A stretch of 64,000 nucleotides of DNA from Icerya purchasi (GCA_039619475.1 CM077115.1:181442106-181506105); one strand, 5' to 3'; shown: positions 47,641-59,640, numbered from the stretch's first letter. Notes: generated by a model not told the origin, from the sequence alone. Numbers and translations: made by a program.

Positions 47641-48900
47641 GTAATGCAGAAGGGGAAATGATTTCGTTCAAGTAAATTGCAGCTATTAGGAAGCGATAGC
47701 GAATTTTTCCGGGATAAACGGTAAAATATTAAACCGAAATGAAGAAGATTGAAAATTATATAGCAGGTAAACGCGGTCAATTGTCGGCTTACGTAATGAC
47801 GCTGAGACGACAGAGAACTAGGGAAAAATAAGGATTATGGCGAAGGTCTGTGCACATTTAAGACGCACACCGCGCTCCTGTATATAAAACACTTATCGGT
47901 AATGGGGGATGGTAGACAGGCTTTTTTTTTCCCTCTCTCTATCCGTACAGACAGGTCAATCCTATTAAAAGAAGAAAGATGGAAAGGGTGAAGTGACGGC
48001 TGTTGCGGCAAATCCCGAGGGGGTTGCAGACTGGTTAGACTCGTAAATTTGCTTCTAATTTATGAGGGAGGAAACCATTAATTTAATGGAGCCGCCGGTA
48101 TAACGGTGATAGCTGCAGCGGTGCATGTCTAACCGTATCAGAGCCAGGACGATGGTAGAGCAGTTGAAATATCGAGAAACTCGCTCTGTCTGGCTGCGAA
48201 CAGAGGAAACGGTAATAAACATTCGGACAGAGAAGTAGAAAAGTGAAAAGAGTGTGCTGATAAAGAGTAAAAAACGATAGCGCTGATAAAGAAGCGAAAA
48301 ACGCGACCGTCGTTGCGACAGGTAATGAGCGGGCAGGGTGGAAATAAAATAATAAGCGCGGACCGGTCGCTAAACAGTGGTTGCGTGAGATGGCTTCATA
48401 AAAAGTGTATGTCACTTTTATAGCGACTTCTCATCCATTATCTTCTATTATTTCCCGTTTTAGATTTGCATCGGACTAGTAGGTGAAAAAGTCAACCGAC
48501 CCTTATCTGTTCCGGGCATTGCGGTCACACGGCGAACCAGAAGAGATATGGCCTTTGCGATGGAAAAAAGACCGCGTCCATGCGCTGATTCGGAAATGGA
48601 TATCTGCGTGCCGATTCTAATTACGTCTCTAATGATTCGGAAAAACACTGACCTAAACGAAAAGCCAGCGCAACGGAACTAGAGGCTCGCCGCCTTAAGG
48701 CGCTCGCGAAAATTTTGATTAATCGCCGTACCACCGGTGCTTTCAAGTTGCGATAAATTCTATTAGGCTCTCTTTTTATACCGTTAAGAGAACACGATAC
48801 TTTCTGTCTCCGATACGCACCACCCGCCTCGCTAGCACGCTATGCTATGAAAAAGGGCTAATTTTTTATCGGACCTACGTGTGTGCTCAAGAAGATGACG
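47640..48900. other. GC-richer island with paired homeodomain site, candidate regulatory DNA
   Basis: Mixed-composition, CpG-containing, non-repetitive sequence. CCATTAATTTAATGG at 48075-48089 holds two facing homeodomain half-sites (CCATTAA and TTAATGG). GCCGCCTTAAGGCGC near 48690 is a second dyad. The minus-strand frame at 48083-48415 (110 residues) and others on both strands carry no known domain. A regulatory role is inferred. Confidence 0.3.
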
Positions 48901-49260
48901 CTGAGCTCCTGAAGGTGAAATTTCGGTCAATTAAATTGCCCGAAACCAAACTTCGAGAAATCGTAATTAGTTTCATTGCGAAAAAATTGCAAGTTTTACC
49001 TGCTGCCCGGAAAATTGAAAAACAAAAAAAAAAAAAAATACCAGCTCCCCCCCCCTTGTAAAAATACGGGCGGCTGATGGGTAAACAGTGTGAATCGAAA
49101 AAATTTTTAATTTCAAAAAAAAAAAAAGTAAATAAAAGGGAAAGATTTTGTAGGAGAAATATAGTTCTGTTGAAAAAAAGAAATGGGTGCGCTAGTTTTA
49201 GCAGAAACTTTTATTAGCAAACATAAAAGTCACCAGTGATGTTTAATATTTTGTATTTTC
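48900..49260. other. Non-coding DNA with A-rich and C-rich runs
   Basis: The frame 48879-49061 ends in lysine-rich and proline-rich codons made from poly(A) and poly(C); it is not a convincing gene. Confidence 0.5.
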
Positions 49261-49279
49261 GACTTCATTGATTAGTCAC

Positions 49280-49425
49280 AGCTACCATAGAGCGTAATCA
49301 ATTAGGCAGTGGAGTTTCGTTTTGGTAGAACTGCTCCCGCTGCCGCACATTGGACCTTTCAAAAATTTCACTTGTGCTGTTATAATGTCTAATTCGCCCA
49401 AAAATAAAAATAAAAAAATAAACAA
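49280..49425 (+). mobile_element. Retroposon 3' end, second copy of the 42330-42508 family
   Basis: TTAGGCAGTGGAGTTTCGTT, GGTAGAACTG, CCGCTGCCGCACAT and a terminal CGCCC followed by AAAAATAAAAATAAAA, in the same order as 42350-42508. The A-rich tail with T interruptions suggests an older insertion. Confidence 0.6.
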
Positions 49426-49639
49426 AGAAACACCGACTTTATTGATTGATTATCGACTTTAATATTGTTACCAATAATTGCACGCTGCGTATTTAATTCG
49501 AAACCAGTCGATCTTTTTTAAAATACGAATATTTTTAAATTTATTAAAATTATATTTCCATTATTTTATTAATTTCAGTTCATCGTTTTCTGGGGAAAAA
49601 AATTTTCTAATAATTCGTATCTGCGAGGTGTCATCTCCG

Positions 49640-52205
49640 CACTAAATATCTTGCACCCTATTTACAACTCATTCTTGCATACTTGTGCTACGCCACCAAT
49701 TTGGAACTCCTTTATCGTTATCCCTATTTTCCGAAAAAGTATCGTCCGATTTCCTTAGTTTCGTGTTTTAGAAAACTATTTGAACAGACGATTACTAGAC
49801 GCCTAGTCTGGTGGCTGGAATTCAATAATATTCTGGCCAGCGCTATGTTCGGTTTCCCCGTACGGGACTGGGAACGGTGGACCGTTTATCGTTGTTTCTA
49901 TCTGACGTATACAAATCCTTTATTCGTAATGAATATCCTATTTCTGCTTTCATTGATGTTACCTCCTCTTTCGATAACGTTCACTTACCTTCTTATCTAC
50001 ATAAAATGTGTGTTCCATTAGTGTCCCTCTACAGTTTGCCTTCTTAATTTTTAAACTTTTCTACAATCTTGGATTCTAGAGGGTTTTATTTTTTTGGGGG
50101 CCTTCCGCAAGGCTCATGTCTTAGCCACTCCTCTCCTTAACATCTACTTCCACAGCTTAGCTCTGCACTTCAGATACAGTCTACATCATTATTCTTTGCC
50201 GATGATATCTCTTCCTCTGTTAATCTTTCTTCTGCAACATCGAGGAGCTTAACAACTCTCTTTTTCCTCTTAATAATACGTTATTTGATCTTCACCCCTC
50301 TGTTTCCCCTGAGAAATCACGGCCAGCATACTCACTTATCATCCTTATAGCCGTTCCTCAGTCAACCTATCCGAGTGTCACCTTCCTATTCCATTAGTTA
50401 GTTCGGTCTCCCAGCTTGGCATTATTCTTAACAGTAACATCAATTATCTTTGTACTTTGGCTCTCAAAAGGGTCAATTTGTTGAAGGTTCTCTCTTCCCG
50501 TAATTGGGCTGGGGACATCCTTCTGATACTATATAAGTCCACTATACTTTCCGAATTCGATTATTGCTCGCGTCTTTACGCTAGTGCGCTCCTAAATATC
50601 TTCTCCTCAAGCTTGATAAAATCCATAACGTGTGTCTTTGTATCGGTGCCTTCATATCTGATTGTAGCACTTTGCCAGAAACTGGTTCCTGTCCTTCCTT
50701 CATGCGAAGACTTTACTAGGTGAAAGATTCCTGATTAAACGTCTTCACATCACCAATTTCTAATTGCTTTATTCCTACGTGTTTATATTCAACAACTGGC
50801 GTTTCTCCCCTCGCAAAACTCAAATCATTTCCTTGATTTCTTCACGTCTCAGGGCCTTCTCTTCTTTTGTTTTTTTCTGCACCAAATACCCTTATTTTAC
50901 CTATAATTTCCCGGAATTTATTTACTCACCCAATTTCATCTTTCTTCTTTCGTATGTTAAGTCTTTTCCCTTTCCTTCCGCTCATAACGAATTTAATTAT
51001 GTTTTATCCTCGCTTTTTTCTTCTTATACATTAATTTTCACAGATAAGTCGATTTTGGGGGATGTTACTCTGCCAGACTATGGCTATTCTGAGGCTTTCA
51101 AATTTCTTTCCTTCTCCTCCATAGTCCTAGCCGAATCTATCGCAATCCTACAAGCAATCCTTTTTATAGTTTCTACACTAGAAATATATCCAAGGTTCTC
51201 TTATATTCTAACTCAAAAGGCGTTTTACAAGTCATTGCTACTCCCTTTTCTAAACCATATCGTGCTATACGCTCTTTAATTTTGCATCTACTTAATTCCT
51301 GCTCTGTGCCCGCATTGATCTGTTATGGATTTTTTTTTTTTTTTATATAAATAAATACATTGTGAGTCTCACTAGGCAAGTATGTCCGTTGCGTGAGTGC
51401 CCAACAATCTTATTAATTCTTGTAAACAAAATTACAGCTAATCACTACTTAAATCGAACGTATTAAACCAAAAAATAAAAATAAAATATATCAATCGACG
51501 CACATATATATATACATATATATATATGTGTGTGTATGTATATAAATAGCACCCATACATATGGGTCGCTTACATATTAAACGTTGCATATCCATTGTGG
51601 AATTTCGGGCGATGAGTTAGTTTCGCTGGCATGTTCGGCTGTTTCAGACGCTTTATTAGTTCTTTTTACAGCCCAAAGCCTTCTGTCTCTTTCTTTTCGT
51701 TCCCATCGCGACTGCTGGCCTGATCTCTATCCTTCTTTATTTTCTAATCTTGCTTCTTTTTTTAGCCATACAGCCCATTCCTCCTCTTTTCCCTTGGATC
51801 CAGAATTTCCTTAACATGAGGCGGTCAACTATCTCATCTATAATTAGACTTCGATTAAATCACAGCTTGCTTCCTGCTTCGTTCTTCCGTTTCTCCACCA
51901 CCCAGTCTCCTCTTTGCCCGTTTGATCAGTCAGAAGCAAACTTCACTTGTGATGCGAATCACGTTTCGCTTGAATGTCCGTTCATTTCTTCAGAACGCGC
52001 GATACTCTATTACGGTCTTTTGCGTCTTACCCTACGCCTTACAGCGCTCACAGCGTTCTTTCTTTTCCTTGTGCCTCGATTATTCCTCTGTTAGCTTCAT
52101 ATGCTCCATTTCTAATATTTTTCCTATATAATCATTAGTGCTGTCATACTTCCGGATTAGGTAAACGTCCTTAGCCGAATGCCTAAAAGAAGAAGAAGAA
52201 AAAAA
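49640..52205 (+). pseudogene. RNase H-bearing LINE (Jockey/I-type), RT to C-terminus, many frameshifts
   Basis: Reading across frames: PPIWNSFIVIPI near 49700, KYRPISLVSCFRKLFEQ from about 49738, FIDVTSSFDNV near 49948-49982 (RT palm with first Asp), LPQGSCLS at about 50102, FADDIS at 50195-50212 (catalytic FADD box), LKRVNLLKVLSSRNWAGD near 50463 and LYKSTILSEFDYCSRLYAS (thumb). FTDKS near 51036 begins RNase H; LAESIAILQAI near 51124 carries its second acidic position. HCGISGDE (about 51593) is the WIPxHCGIxGNE motif, cut in front by an insertion. RLRLNHSLL near 51849 and HVSLECP near 51960 are the closing RLRxGHTRLT and HxLLECP. The 3' end is GAATGCCTAA plus GAAGAAGAAG and A-rich DNA to about 52205. 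No endonuclease or ORF1 was found upstream. Confidence 0.88.
51330..51588 (-). mobile_element. Poly(A)-tailed insertion splitting the LINE RNase H domain
   Basis: The LINE reads LLWI up to 51330, where a 15-T run (51330-51344) begins; HCGISGDE resumes at about 51593. The inserted ~260 bp, read on the minus strand, ends GAGACTCACAATGTATTTAT plus TA-rich and poly(A), so it is an antisense retroposon. Its far side is a (TA)/(TG) microsatellite. A target duplication could not be delimited. Confidence 0.7.
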
Positions 52206-52930
52206 AAAGAAAGTGTCCGTCATTAGATCTAAATTTCTTTTGTTTTTCTATTTTAAACGCTTAAAATTTTACCAATCGCCACTTGTGTAGACGTTCGACC
52301 AGCTAAATATCGACGATTAACCAAATTAATGGAGCCGGTGAAATACACAATCGAACGCTGAGAACAAAACTGATATCGGCGCGTAGATTTACGTGTTCGA
52401 TGTCGCGCAGAAGACTAGAAAGAAAAGCGCGCCAGTGGAGAAGAACAAATGGGCGGGAAGAAAGATCTTTAATAGTTCGCGGCGACCGTTTTCGGAACGA
52501 TATTGTCGCGGAAGGAATATTTCTGTGTAACAGAGGGAAGTTGAACATTCCAGCTACGACTACAGGTTCATTGCAAGAAAGCGCCGACTTGATTGCGAAA
52601 TGACGTCTGAAAAAATCACCGAGAACAACGACGGAAAGTGATTTTCAGGCAGCGAAAATAAGGAAAAAAGAATACGACAGCGACAAGCGGAGGAAACTTA
52701 TAAAAGCGGAATTCGATAAAATGCGTACGGAGAGGGGGGATATGGGACTTTTTCAAAAGCTCGAAAACTCGTTAAAGTTGCTTTGTAAACACATCTGGCA
52801 AGACTGACGTTTGCATTGCTGTGAAAGAGCAGAATCAAAATCGTGCATATGACCTCATCATCAGCGAGCCGGCATGCTCTGAAAAAACGAGAATAATTCA
52901 AATTTTTTAAAATTGTTTCTCCCACACCCG
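52205..52930. other. GC-richer island, candidate regulatory DNA
   Basis: Unique sequence of mixed composition, mainly 52300-52900. Short open frames on both strands (52303-52548 minus, 52400-52603 plus, 52698-52925 minus) overlap and resemble no protein. Possible conserved non-coding DNA. Confidence 0.25.
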
Positions 52931-54350
52931 ACCAACACTCGCTTGCACAGATATGTATGCAAACACACGCCTATATATCTGTATATATCCGTATATACAG
53001 GGAGATTCGTTGTTAGCAGTGCCGTTCGGAGCTATTTTTCCTCTTACCAGAAGAACAGACCTTTTCTCCTTTGCTACAGTTCATATTTTTCGTTTTTCTC
53101 TTTTTTAAACAATTTATTTCTTTTCAAACTCTTTTCATGCAAACTTCACCGTCGTCATTTTGAAGAACGTTTTTCAAATTTTACGACACACGCGGCCGCT
53201 TTAGCTGCGGTGTAGAGTTGATCTAACGTGCAGAAATGGTCCAACTTTTTTTTGATTATTTTTCTTTTTTCTTTTTTTATTTTTTCTTGCGTAATTATCG
53301 TTTATAGTAATTCAGGGGCGCAGTATGAAATTATTTTGATTTTTCAACGCGCTCGAAGTAATTTATTCAGTTCGTGCCCGGTTATGTACCTTTTATTTTT
53401 CTAAAGATTTCACGTAGTCATTGTATTTCGTATATATACTATGGTGCGAGGGGAGGGGGAATTTCGAAATTTTTTTTTAACGCCGGCAGGTTGAGTTGTT
53501 ATTATCGAAGTTTAAATAATAATATGGCGTAGTTTTCCAGTTTTTACCGATAATTATTTTTTACAAACGTTTTCCTAGTGTCGTGCTTTTGAACGTTGTG
53601 CTGTTCTTCTCTATAGACGGGGTAAGTAAACCACGCACTTTATTTGATTTTGCCGGAATAAACAAAGAGGAGACACTAGCGTGGTTTTAGATATTTCCAT
53701 TAGTCTTCAGTGACGGTTTAATAATTGCCGCCTTCCTGTTGATTTCGCATTTGATTGCAGTTTGCTTGACGGTGCATTACCGTGAACGAGCTAGCTCTCC
53801 TAATAATAATAGTTATAACATATTGAAAATGATTCGGGCGAGACGGTAACCTCAGGATTTGATGTTTTATAAGTAATCGTTATAAGAATTTTTTTATAAA
53901 ATTCTCTATATTTAAGCTAGGAAAATTCCCCCTCTTGTAAGAGCTGCTTTCACGCCTTAGTGAATATAACCACGGTAGCGCCAGGTGACATCATGATTTC
54001 GTGATGAAATGAGATCGAATAAATAATTCAGTATCCTCCCTGTGCTATCACCGCATTTTTTATCATCTAAATTTATTTTAGTCACCTAGCGCGAAAAAGG
54101 ATTCGCATTTTAATAATGCTAAATCATTTACTTCTAAAGGTGGTCATGCGTTTCCTCCTTAACGAGTGTGATTCTCTATATCACTAACGACGAACGTTAG
54201 GCCACTGGTTATATTGAATTCCCTCACAGGTCGTTCCATACATCATCACTAATGGTGAAAACAATTCGGTGTTGACTTAATATGGAATAGAATAATTACT
54301 GTCAAATATAATTTTATGAATTATTTTGTTTAAGAGAATAATAATTGTCC
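52930..54350. other. Mixed AT-rich DNA, no gene
   Basis: Nothing recognised as coding or mobile. Frame 52913-53215 is low-complexity aromatic/serine sequence. Confidence 0.55.
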
Positions 54351-54370
54351 GTTGTTGACAGGCCCAGGGA
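54300..54370 (+). repeat. Retroposon 3' terminus motif, sense copy
   Basis: ATAATTGTCCG TTGTTGACAGGCCC (GTTGACAGGCCC at 54354-54365), followed shortly by an A-run. It matches the terminus of the family at 39830, 46252 and 56444. Its 5' extent is not resolvable. Confidence 0.45.
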
Positions 54371-54900
54371 ACAAGACAGAAAAAAAAATGAAAAGAGGCG
54401 AATTGTTACATTTATCAGTACGCGTTAAATAAATATTTTTCTTCGATCACATATGTTACCGGAAGAATTTTAAAACCATTATTCTATGCAATGAGTAGAT
54501 GTTTTGTTATGTAACTAAAATACTAAGTGCTCATAATCGAAACACAACCACTAAATAAACACTGGAATTATATAAGTACGATGATATGAAACGTTTACTC
54601 GCACATCTCTATGATATATTTATAACATTTCACGAACGATTTAGCGGTGTTTATATTTTATTTAGTAAATTCGTAAATATGTAATAAATATAATCTTGTA
54701 TTAGCGGTCGAAACGTAATATTTTCGCGTTTTTCTATTTTGGTCCCGCGGTATTTAGCCGATTTTTTCAATCAGTGTGTTTCTTAAACATCAATTCACAA
54801 TTATATCTAATATCGTCACCGGTACTTTTTAATATATTCCACGAGTCGATGTTGTTTTTACAATTAGTGACGCGTGATATGCGCACAACCGCTCCTTAAG
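54370..54900. other. AT-rich DNA, no gene
   Basis: No coding sequence or terminal repeat recognised. Confidence 0.55.
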
Positions 54901-56060
54901 GAACTTTATTACCAGCACAAAGAGTTTTTAAGATGTCGAAGATCAGGCCAGTGTCTGAGCTCGAAATGACTGCCGCAGAAATCTACCAAGATCAAGTCAG
55001 CTGCAAGAACGAAATTCTCTCTTCTGTGCCATTTTTAGTGTTGCCGACTTTAGCGCATTTAAAACGGTCCATCGGTCTCTATTGGTCGGTGGTACCAAAA
55101 GAACCGCATAAGTCTGATAAGTCGCTCGTTCAGATCAGTTTCGTGTGGCGCACAACGGCGATGACGAACACTTAACAGTATTTCAATTAATGATTTATTA
55201 CACAATTTCGCGGGGCGCAAAAGATCAATATATTTGACAAACTCGATCATCTTAGAAAACCAGTACTGGAGAGGAACTTTTCCGTCATTTAAATTCGATA
55301 GAGGTGAAGTGCATGTCCGACGGTCGCATGGGCAAGCGATAGAGTATTCTCTGTCTGTTCGCTGTGTGCACTTTACATTCGGAACGGTGTATTATTACGC
55401 AAGCGAGGAGAGAGATTTGTGTGAAATAAAAAAGCCGAGTTGAGTTTTATGGGATGTCAGTGGTCCAGCTTACGATAGACTATCATCCCGCATAATAATA
55501 AAAGAATGGTTGCGGTTTAAAATTTTTAGCGACCTGTATGCGGTAGGATAACAGAAGTTGCCGAGTTCGTATTTTGGTAAAGCGGCGAATGTGTGGTAAG
55601 TGAAAATGGTAATAATGTAAGTAATGCGAGCCGCGCAGTGAGCATTGTTAATTCATTGTGGAACGCACAGTTAAAACTGTAACAAAGATCGTGTGTCATT
55701 TATAGCGAGCAAAATATTACCGTCAATTACCGACCCCGACCAGTAAATATCAGAATTGGATATTGGATGTGCGGGTTGTTTTAGTAGCGCTGTTAATGAT
55801 ATATTTTTACCATCGGCTGTGTCGTAAAATATATTGCCCGGCCGTTAAAACCTGTTCACCAGTACCATCATCATAACTTCAAGAATGACTTATTTATGGC
55901 GATATCGTGTAAAACGCAATCGGCGATATTCATTTTTTTCCGCTACGAATAGAGGTTCGATCTTTACATGCTTTTGCATGCACTGCACGATAAATTTTTG
56001 CAACATGCCAAGTCAGAAATCTCGCTGAACTGTCAAAGTTCACTCCTTATATCATCAGCA
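54900..56060. other. GC-richer island with unassigned open frames
   Basis: Frames 54933-55175 (starts MSKIRPVSELEMTAAEIYQD) and 55234-55443 have less biased composition than most others here. I briefly considered a transposase N-terminus of the MULE type but found no diagnostic motif. Downstream, 55700-55860 is rich in TTAC/TAAT words and GGCC, like other candidate enhancer islands. Neither coding nor regulatory function is established. Confidence 0.25.
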
Positions 56061-56405
56061 AACCAGAAAAAGACGGCGCCCGCAGTGAAGACGTACAACT
56101 AGAAACTTATCAGACATCTTGATCAGAAGATAATTCGGTTTCGTGGGAGAACTTTTAAAAATACTTTTAAAGAAAACGATTTTTTTTTTTTTTGCATCTG
56201 CATGATGGAAAGGCCGCTTCTATTAGCATCGAGAGATTCAACGGACGTTTGCTTACTTCACCATACCATCGAAGCAGGGTCTTCAAGCCATTAAACAGCA
56301 ACTCGGGCACATAAACGACGCAGGACGCTACCACTAACGAAACTATGCTTTCTTAGAGCCGTATTTTTTAATCTTATATAAGATAATTATTGGTCCACGG
56401 TCCAC
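56060..56405. other. Non-coding DNA
   Basis: No recognisable feature except a 13-T run near 56180. Confidence 0.5.
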
Positions 56406-56410
56406 ATTAT

Positions 56411-56629
56411 TTTTGTTTTTTTTTTTTTTTGTTTTTTTTTGGTGGGCTCGTCAACCAGGAACAAAGATCCAGAAACAATTAGAAAAGGAAAGAGTCAAAT
56501 ATATATGTTCATACGATATCAAAAAGCGCAATATGAAGCAGGAAAACCAAGTTAGCAAACTGGAGTAGAAGGCAAAACGTTCAGTAGGAAGAGATGAACA
56601 CTTAATAAACGCATGATCAGCATCGCAAT
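56411..56629 (-). mobile_element. 5'-truncated retroposon, copy 2 of the GGCCC-tail family
   Basis: Antisense: 30-bp T-rich tract (56411-56440), GGGCTCGTCAACC (56444-56456), CCAGAAACAATTAGAA, GCGCAATATGAAGCAGG, AAAACCAAGT, CACTTAATAAAC and ATGATCAGCATCGCAA, colinear with 39811-40081. The middle is shorter by about 45 bp. Confidence 0.7.
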
Positions 56630-56826
56630 TCTTTTTACACAGTCACAGCTAAGTGAAACATCTGTGCATTATACAGTTCCGCAAATTTCACATAAATAAT
56701 GAAGAAAAATGTTGATTTATTCTTCATATTTTCTTAAGCTAAACGATATAAAATATTTGGGTTTCCTATATTTTCCCAGCTTTATATTAACATGTATATC
56801 TTTTGGTTTAACGAGGGTTTAAATGA

Positions 56827-57192
56827 AAAGTTATATATATATATATATATATATATTCACATACATGTATGTATGTATATATACATATATATACAAACTC
56901 GGTCATTTTGGCCTCGCATGGGGCTGTGCCCCTTGACTGCACTTGCTTAAATTTCTGTCTCGTTCTCTTCTATACTTTGTATAAAATGATCAAAATTCAT
57001 AACGTAATTCTTACCGGCACCGACACAAAAAAAAAAAAACAATAAAATCACAAAAATCATATCTTAACATTTAACTTTCACTACGTAAAATTAGGACACT
57101 TTTTTTTTGTTATATATTTCGTTACATAAAATTGGGAAATTTTTTTGGGACATTTTTTGCTAATGGGGGGTAGCCTAAGAATTACGTTATAA
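56827..57192 (-). mobile_element. TIR-bearing dispersed repeat, copy C
   Basis: Reversed relative to copies A and B. TAAGAATTACGTTATAA at 57176-57192 and its inverse CATAACGTAATTCTTA at 56998-57013 bound the inverted-repeat section. The tail continues through GAAGAGAACGAGACAGAAAT to GGGGCACAGCCCCATGCGAG and ATGACCGAGTTTG, then (TA)n at 56827-56893. It preserves the GGGGCACAGCCCC stem that is lost in B and truncated in A. Confidence 0.8.
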
Positions 57193-57199
57193 TTAATAC

Positions 57200-59345
57200 G
57201 CTAGAAGAATGGGCTCGCTGGATAATTCGCAGACTAAACTTTCGGATTTTTACCTTTTTTACTTCTTGAACTTGTAAATAGCGCTGCAGCTTTCACATAA
57301 AGTTTACTTTTTAAAAAAATAATATATAGAAACACGTCAGTTGCGAAATATGCATTAAAATATCGCAAAATCAAAAATCACTTACATCGTAATATACATA
57401 CATACGTGAGAGCAATATGTCCCGTTTAATTCTTTGTAAATTGAGATATATTGACAATATTTATTTCGTTAAATTTTCGTTGCAATGGTCGAATCCGTTT
57501 TCTTTCTTTTCTCAGAATCTAAGCAATAATAGTTTAAGTCACTGATGACTATAACTTCAATCGTTTCAAAATTTGTACTTACAAAATTTTGTGGGTTTTG
57601 TATTTTTCCTATATTCTAATAACGAAAATAGGTCGGTTGAAAAAAAAAAGATCAACTATCAAGTCGACATAAAACAAAAGCTAAACAATATTTAAATATC
57701 TCGCAAATAGCAAAAAGTGAATACTCAGACTCAGCCTCCTATAGATAAATTCGAAAATAAAAGGCGAGCAAACTATGATACTTAATTAAGGCATTGAGAG
57801 TGATTACAAGGTGGCGACGAAGATTAGATATTGTAATGTAAATTCGGACGGATGTAGAGGATGTGTACGAATACAAAATGTTCTTTGCCCTAAGAACAAA
57901 AGGCAGAGTTTTCGAATTATTTAGGAGTGATGTTTCTAATATCACTTTCGAAAAAAACGTTATTTTTGTATTTTTGTGTGAATTAGAATGCTGTAACGAC
58001 TTTCAGACGTGTTTCGAGTGCCGATAGGTTGCGAAATGTTTCAAAAGTACAATCTTTTACTCGAAAAGTTCTTCGATCTGCACAAATCTTCAGTATTCTA
58101 CACTGCTTCACAAACACATGTAAGTATCGCGCTGAAAAAACAGCCTTCTTTTCAGTACTGCATTTCAGCACGCAGCGGCGATTAAAAGTCTAATTGGTCT
58201 GGCGGGGCGCCGCTGAATTAGGATTAATTTAAGAACTTTCGTAATCGGTAAATTATCTTTCTCAAATCTAGCATATAATTCCTCTCTTAACGCTTTAGCC
58301 GCTTGCTTTTTGCACATCGTTATCCTCTTTTTGCCAATTGAACGCGTCTTACCATTTACGCAGCTAATTTTATACAATTCTAGAAATCTGTCTGAAAAAT
58401 CTAAGTTCATCATCATAATGCTAAAAATTACCATTTCTAGTTATATTTTTTTACTAAAGTATAGGGTTTTTTTTTATTAGAAAAAAAAAAAAAAACAATC
58501 GAGGAAAACAGCGATAATCTGTTTTAAAAATGACCGCGTCGGAAAGAAAAGCGGTTATGATATTTTCAATTTAAAAAGCCACTAGAAACACATAGTCGGT
58601 TTTCATTTGACGATTATCGAGCCTCTTGCCCGTTAATTGGTTACTGACAGATCTCAGGAAATTCAACAAGCTTTAACGTTGTCCCGCCAAATGACATAAT
58701 AAATATACTGCTGAAGATTAAGGAAGAAGGTACCGTTTTTTAATGTGAAATTTTATAAAACACGAAATACAAGCGGAAATCAGTTGTAACGACTTTGAAG
58801 GGGGCGAATAATTTGGTCGTTATAATTTATCGTCATAACCGATATATCGAGCGTACTTTGATTTTTTAACGCCCAACATTTATTACTGCCTAACATACTC
58901 CGTTATAAAACTTTCTCGTAAATTATTTTACAGAATAACGTTTTCCACTGATTAAACAAATAATCATTTATTTATAATTGTACAAACACCAGATTTTTTC
59001 CCTATACGTGAAAGTACGCACAATCATTAAAAGATTAAAACCTAAATCAACACAAGTTTGAAAAATAAAAAAAAATTTATTGTGTATCGGTAGTTCAGTC
59101 TTTTTCTTATTTTCAAAAAAATTTGTAATTTTCGATGGAATCCTAATAAGATGGTTCAAAAATGACAAAAATGTTCAATTAAAATATGCAATAACTCACG
59201 AACAGTTTGACTTGTAGACTTAAAAATTGGATGATAAATTACGGTTAAAATTCTCTTTAAGAAAATCTATTACTTCAAGCTTATTGTATTGGTCAGCAAA
59301 AAAACCCCAAAAAACCGCCAAGAATATATATAATATGAAATTTAA
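57200..59345. other. AT-rich DNA, no gene
   Basis: No recognised coding family. The minus frame at 58165-58434 (89 residues, K/R/L-rich) is less biased than average but matches nothing I know, and the DNA below it (58170-58230) looks like the non-coding islands elsewhere. Confidence 0.55.
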
Positions 59346-59349
59346 AATA

Positions 59350-59640
59350 GCTTCAAAAATCACCTTCAAAAAATTCATAATTGATCCATTTTCGGATGTT
59401 AGAAATGCACGACGTCCTTCTGCGGCCAACACCACGAACACCATCTATTGCACCTATCAGTATTGTTTGGAGTAACTCGTACTTCGGCCCCCGCATCAAA
59501 TGACCCAGATAATAGGAATCTATAATAGAAATAATGTACATCTTGTGCGAGCATTTCGTTGTTTTCCTTCCACCAAGTTGATCCAGAGTCGTTTTGCTTC
59601 CAGTAAGGGAGCATGAGTATTTTCTGAATATTGCGTATTA
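59350..59640 (-). pseudogene. RTE-like LINE C-terminal fragment
   Basis: On the minus strand the 59353-59541 frame reads LGHLMRGPKYELLQTILIG then GRRRTSCISNIRKW. It matches the YLGHxMRxxKYxLLQxIxxGKIxGKRxxGRRRxSWLxNLRxW segment near the end of RTE/Jockey-like polymerases. One neighbouring frame upstream holds the preceding few residues. No RT palm or tail is present, so this is a small relic. Confidence 0.75.

Noticed and set aside
48083..48415. 110-codon minus-strand frame in a GC-rich island
   Set aside because: No domain and no matching neighbour frame; the DNA looks regulatory rather than coding.
50764..51279. 171-codon frame, one of the two longest in the window, considered as a host gene
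   Set aside because: Its position and motifs (FTDKS, LAESIAILQAI) show it is the RNase H part of the LINE at 49640-52205.
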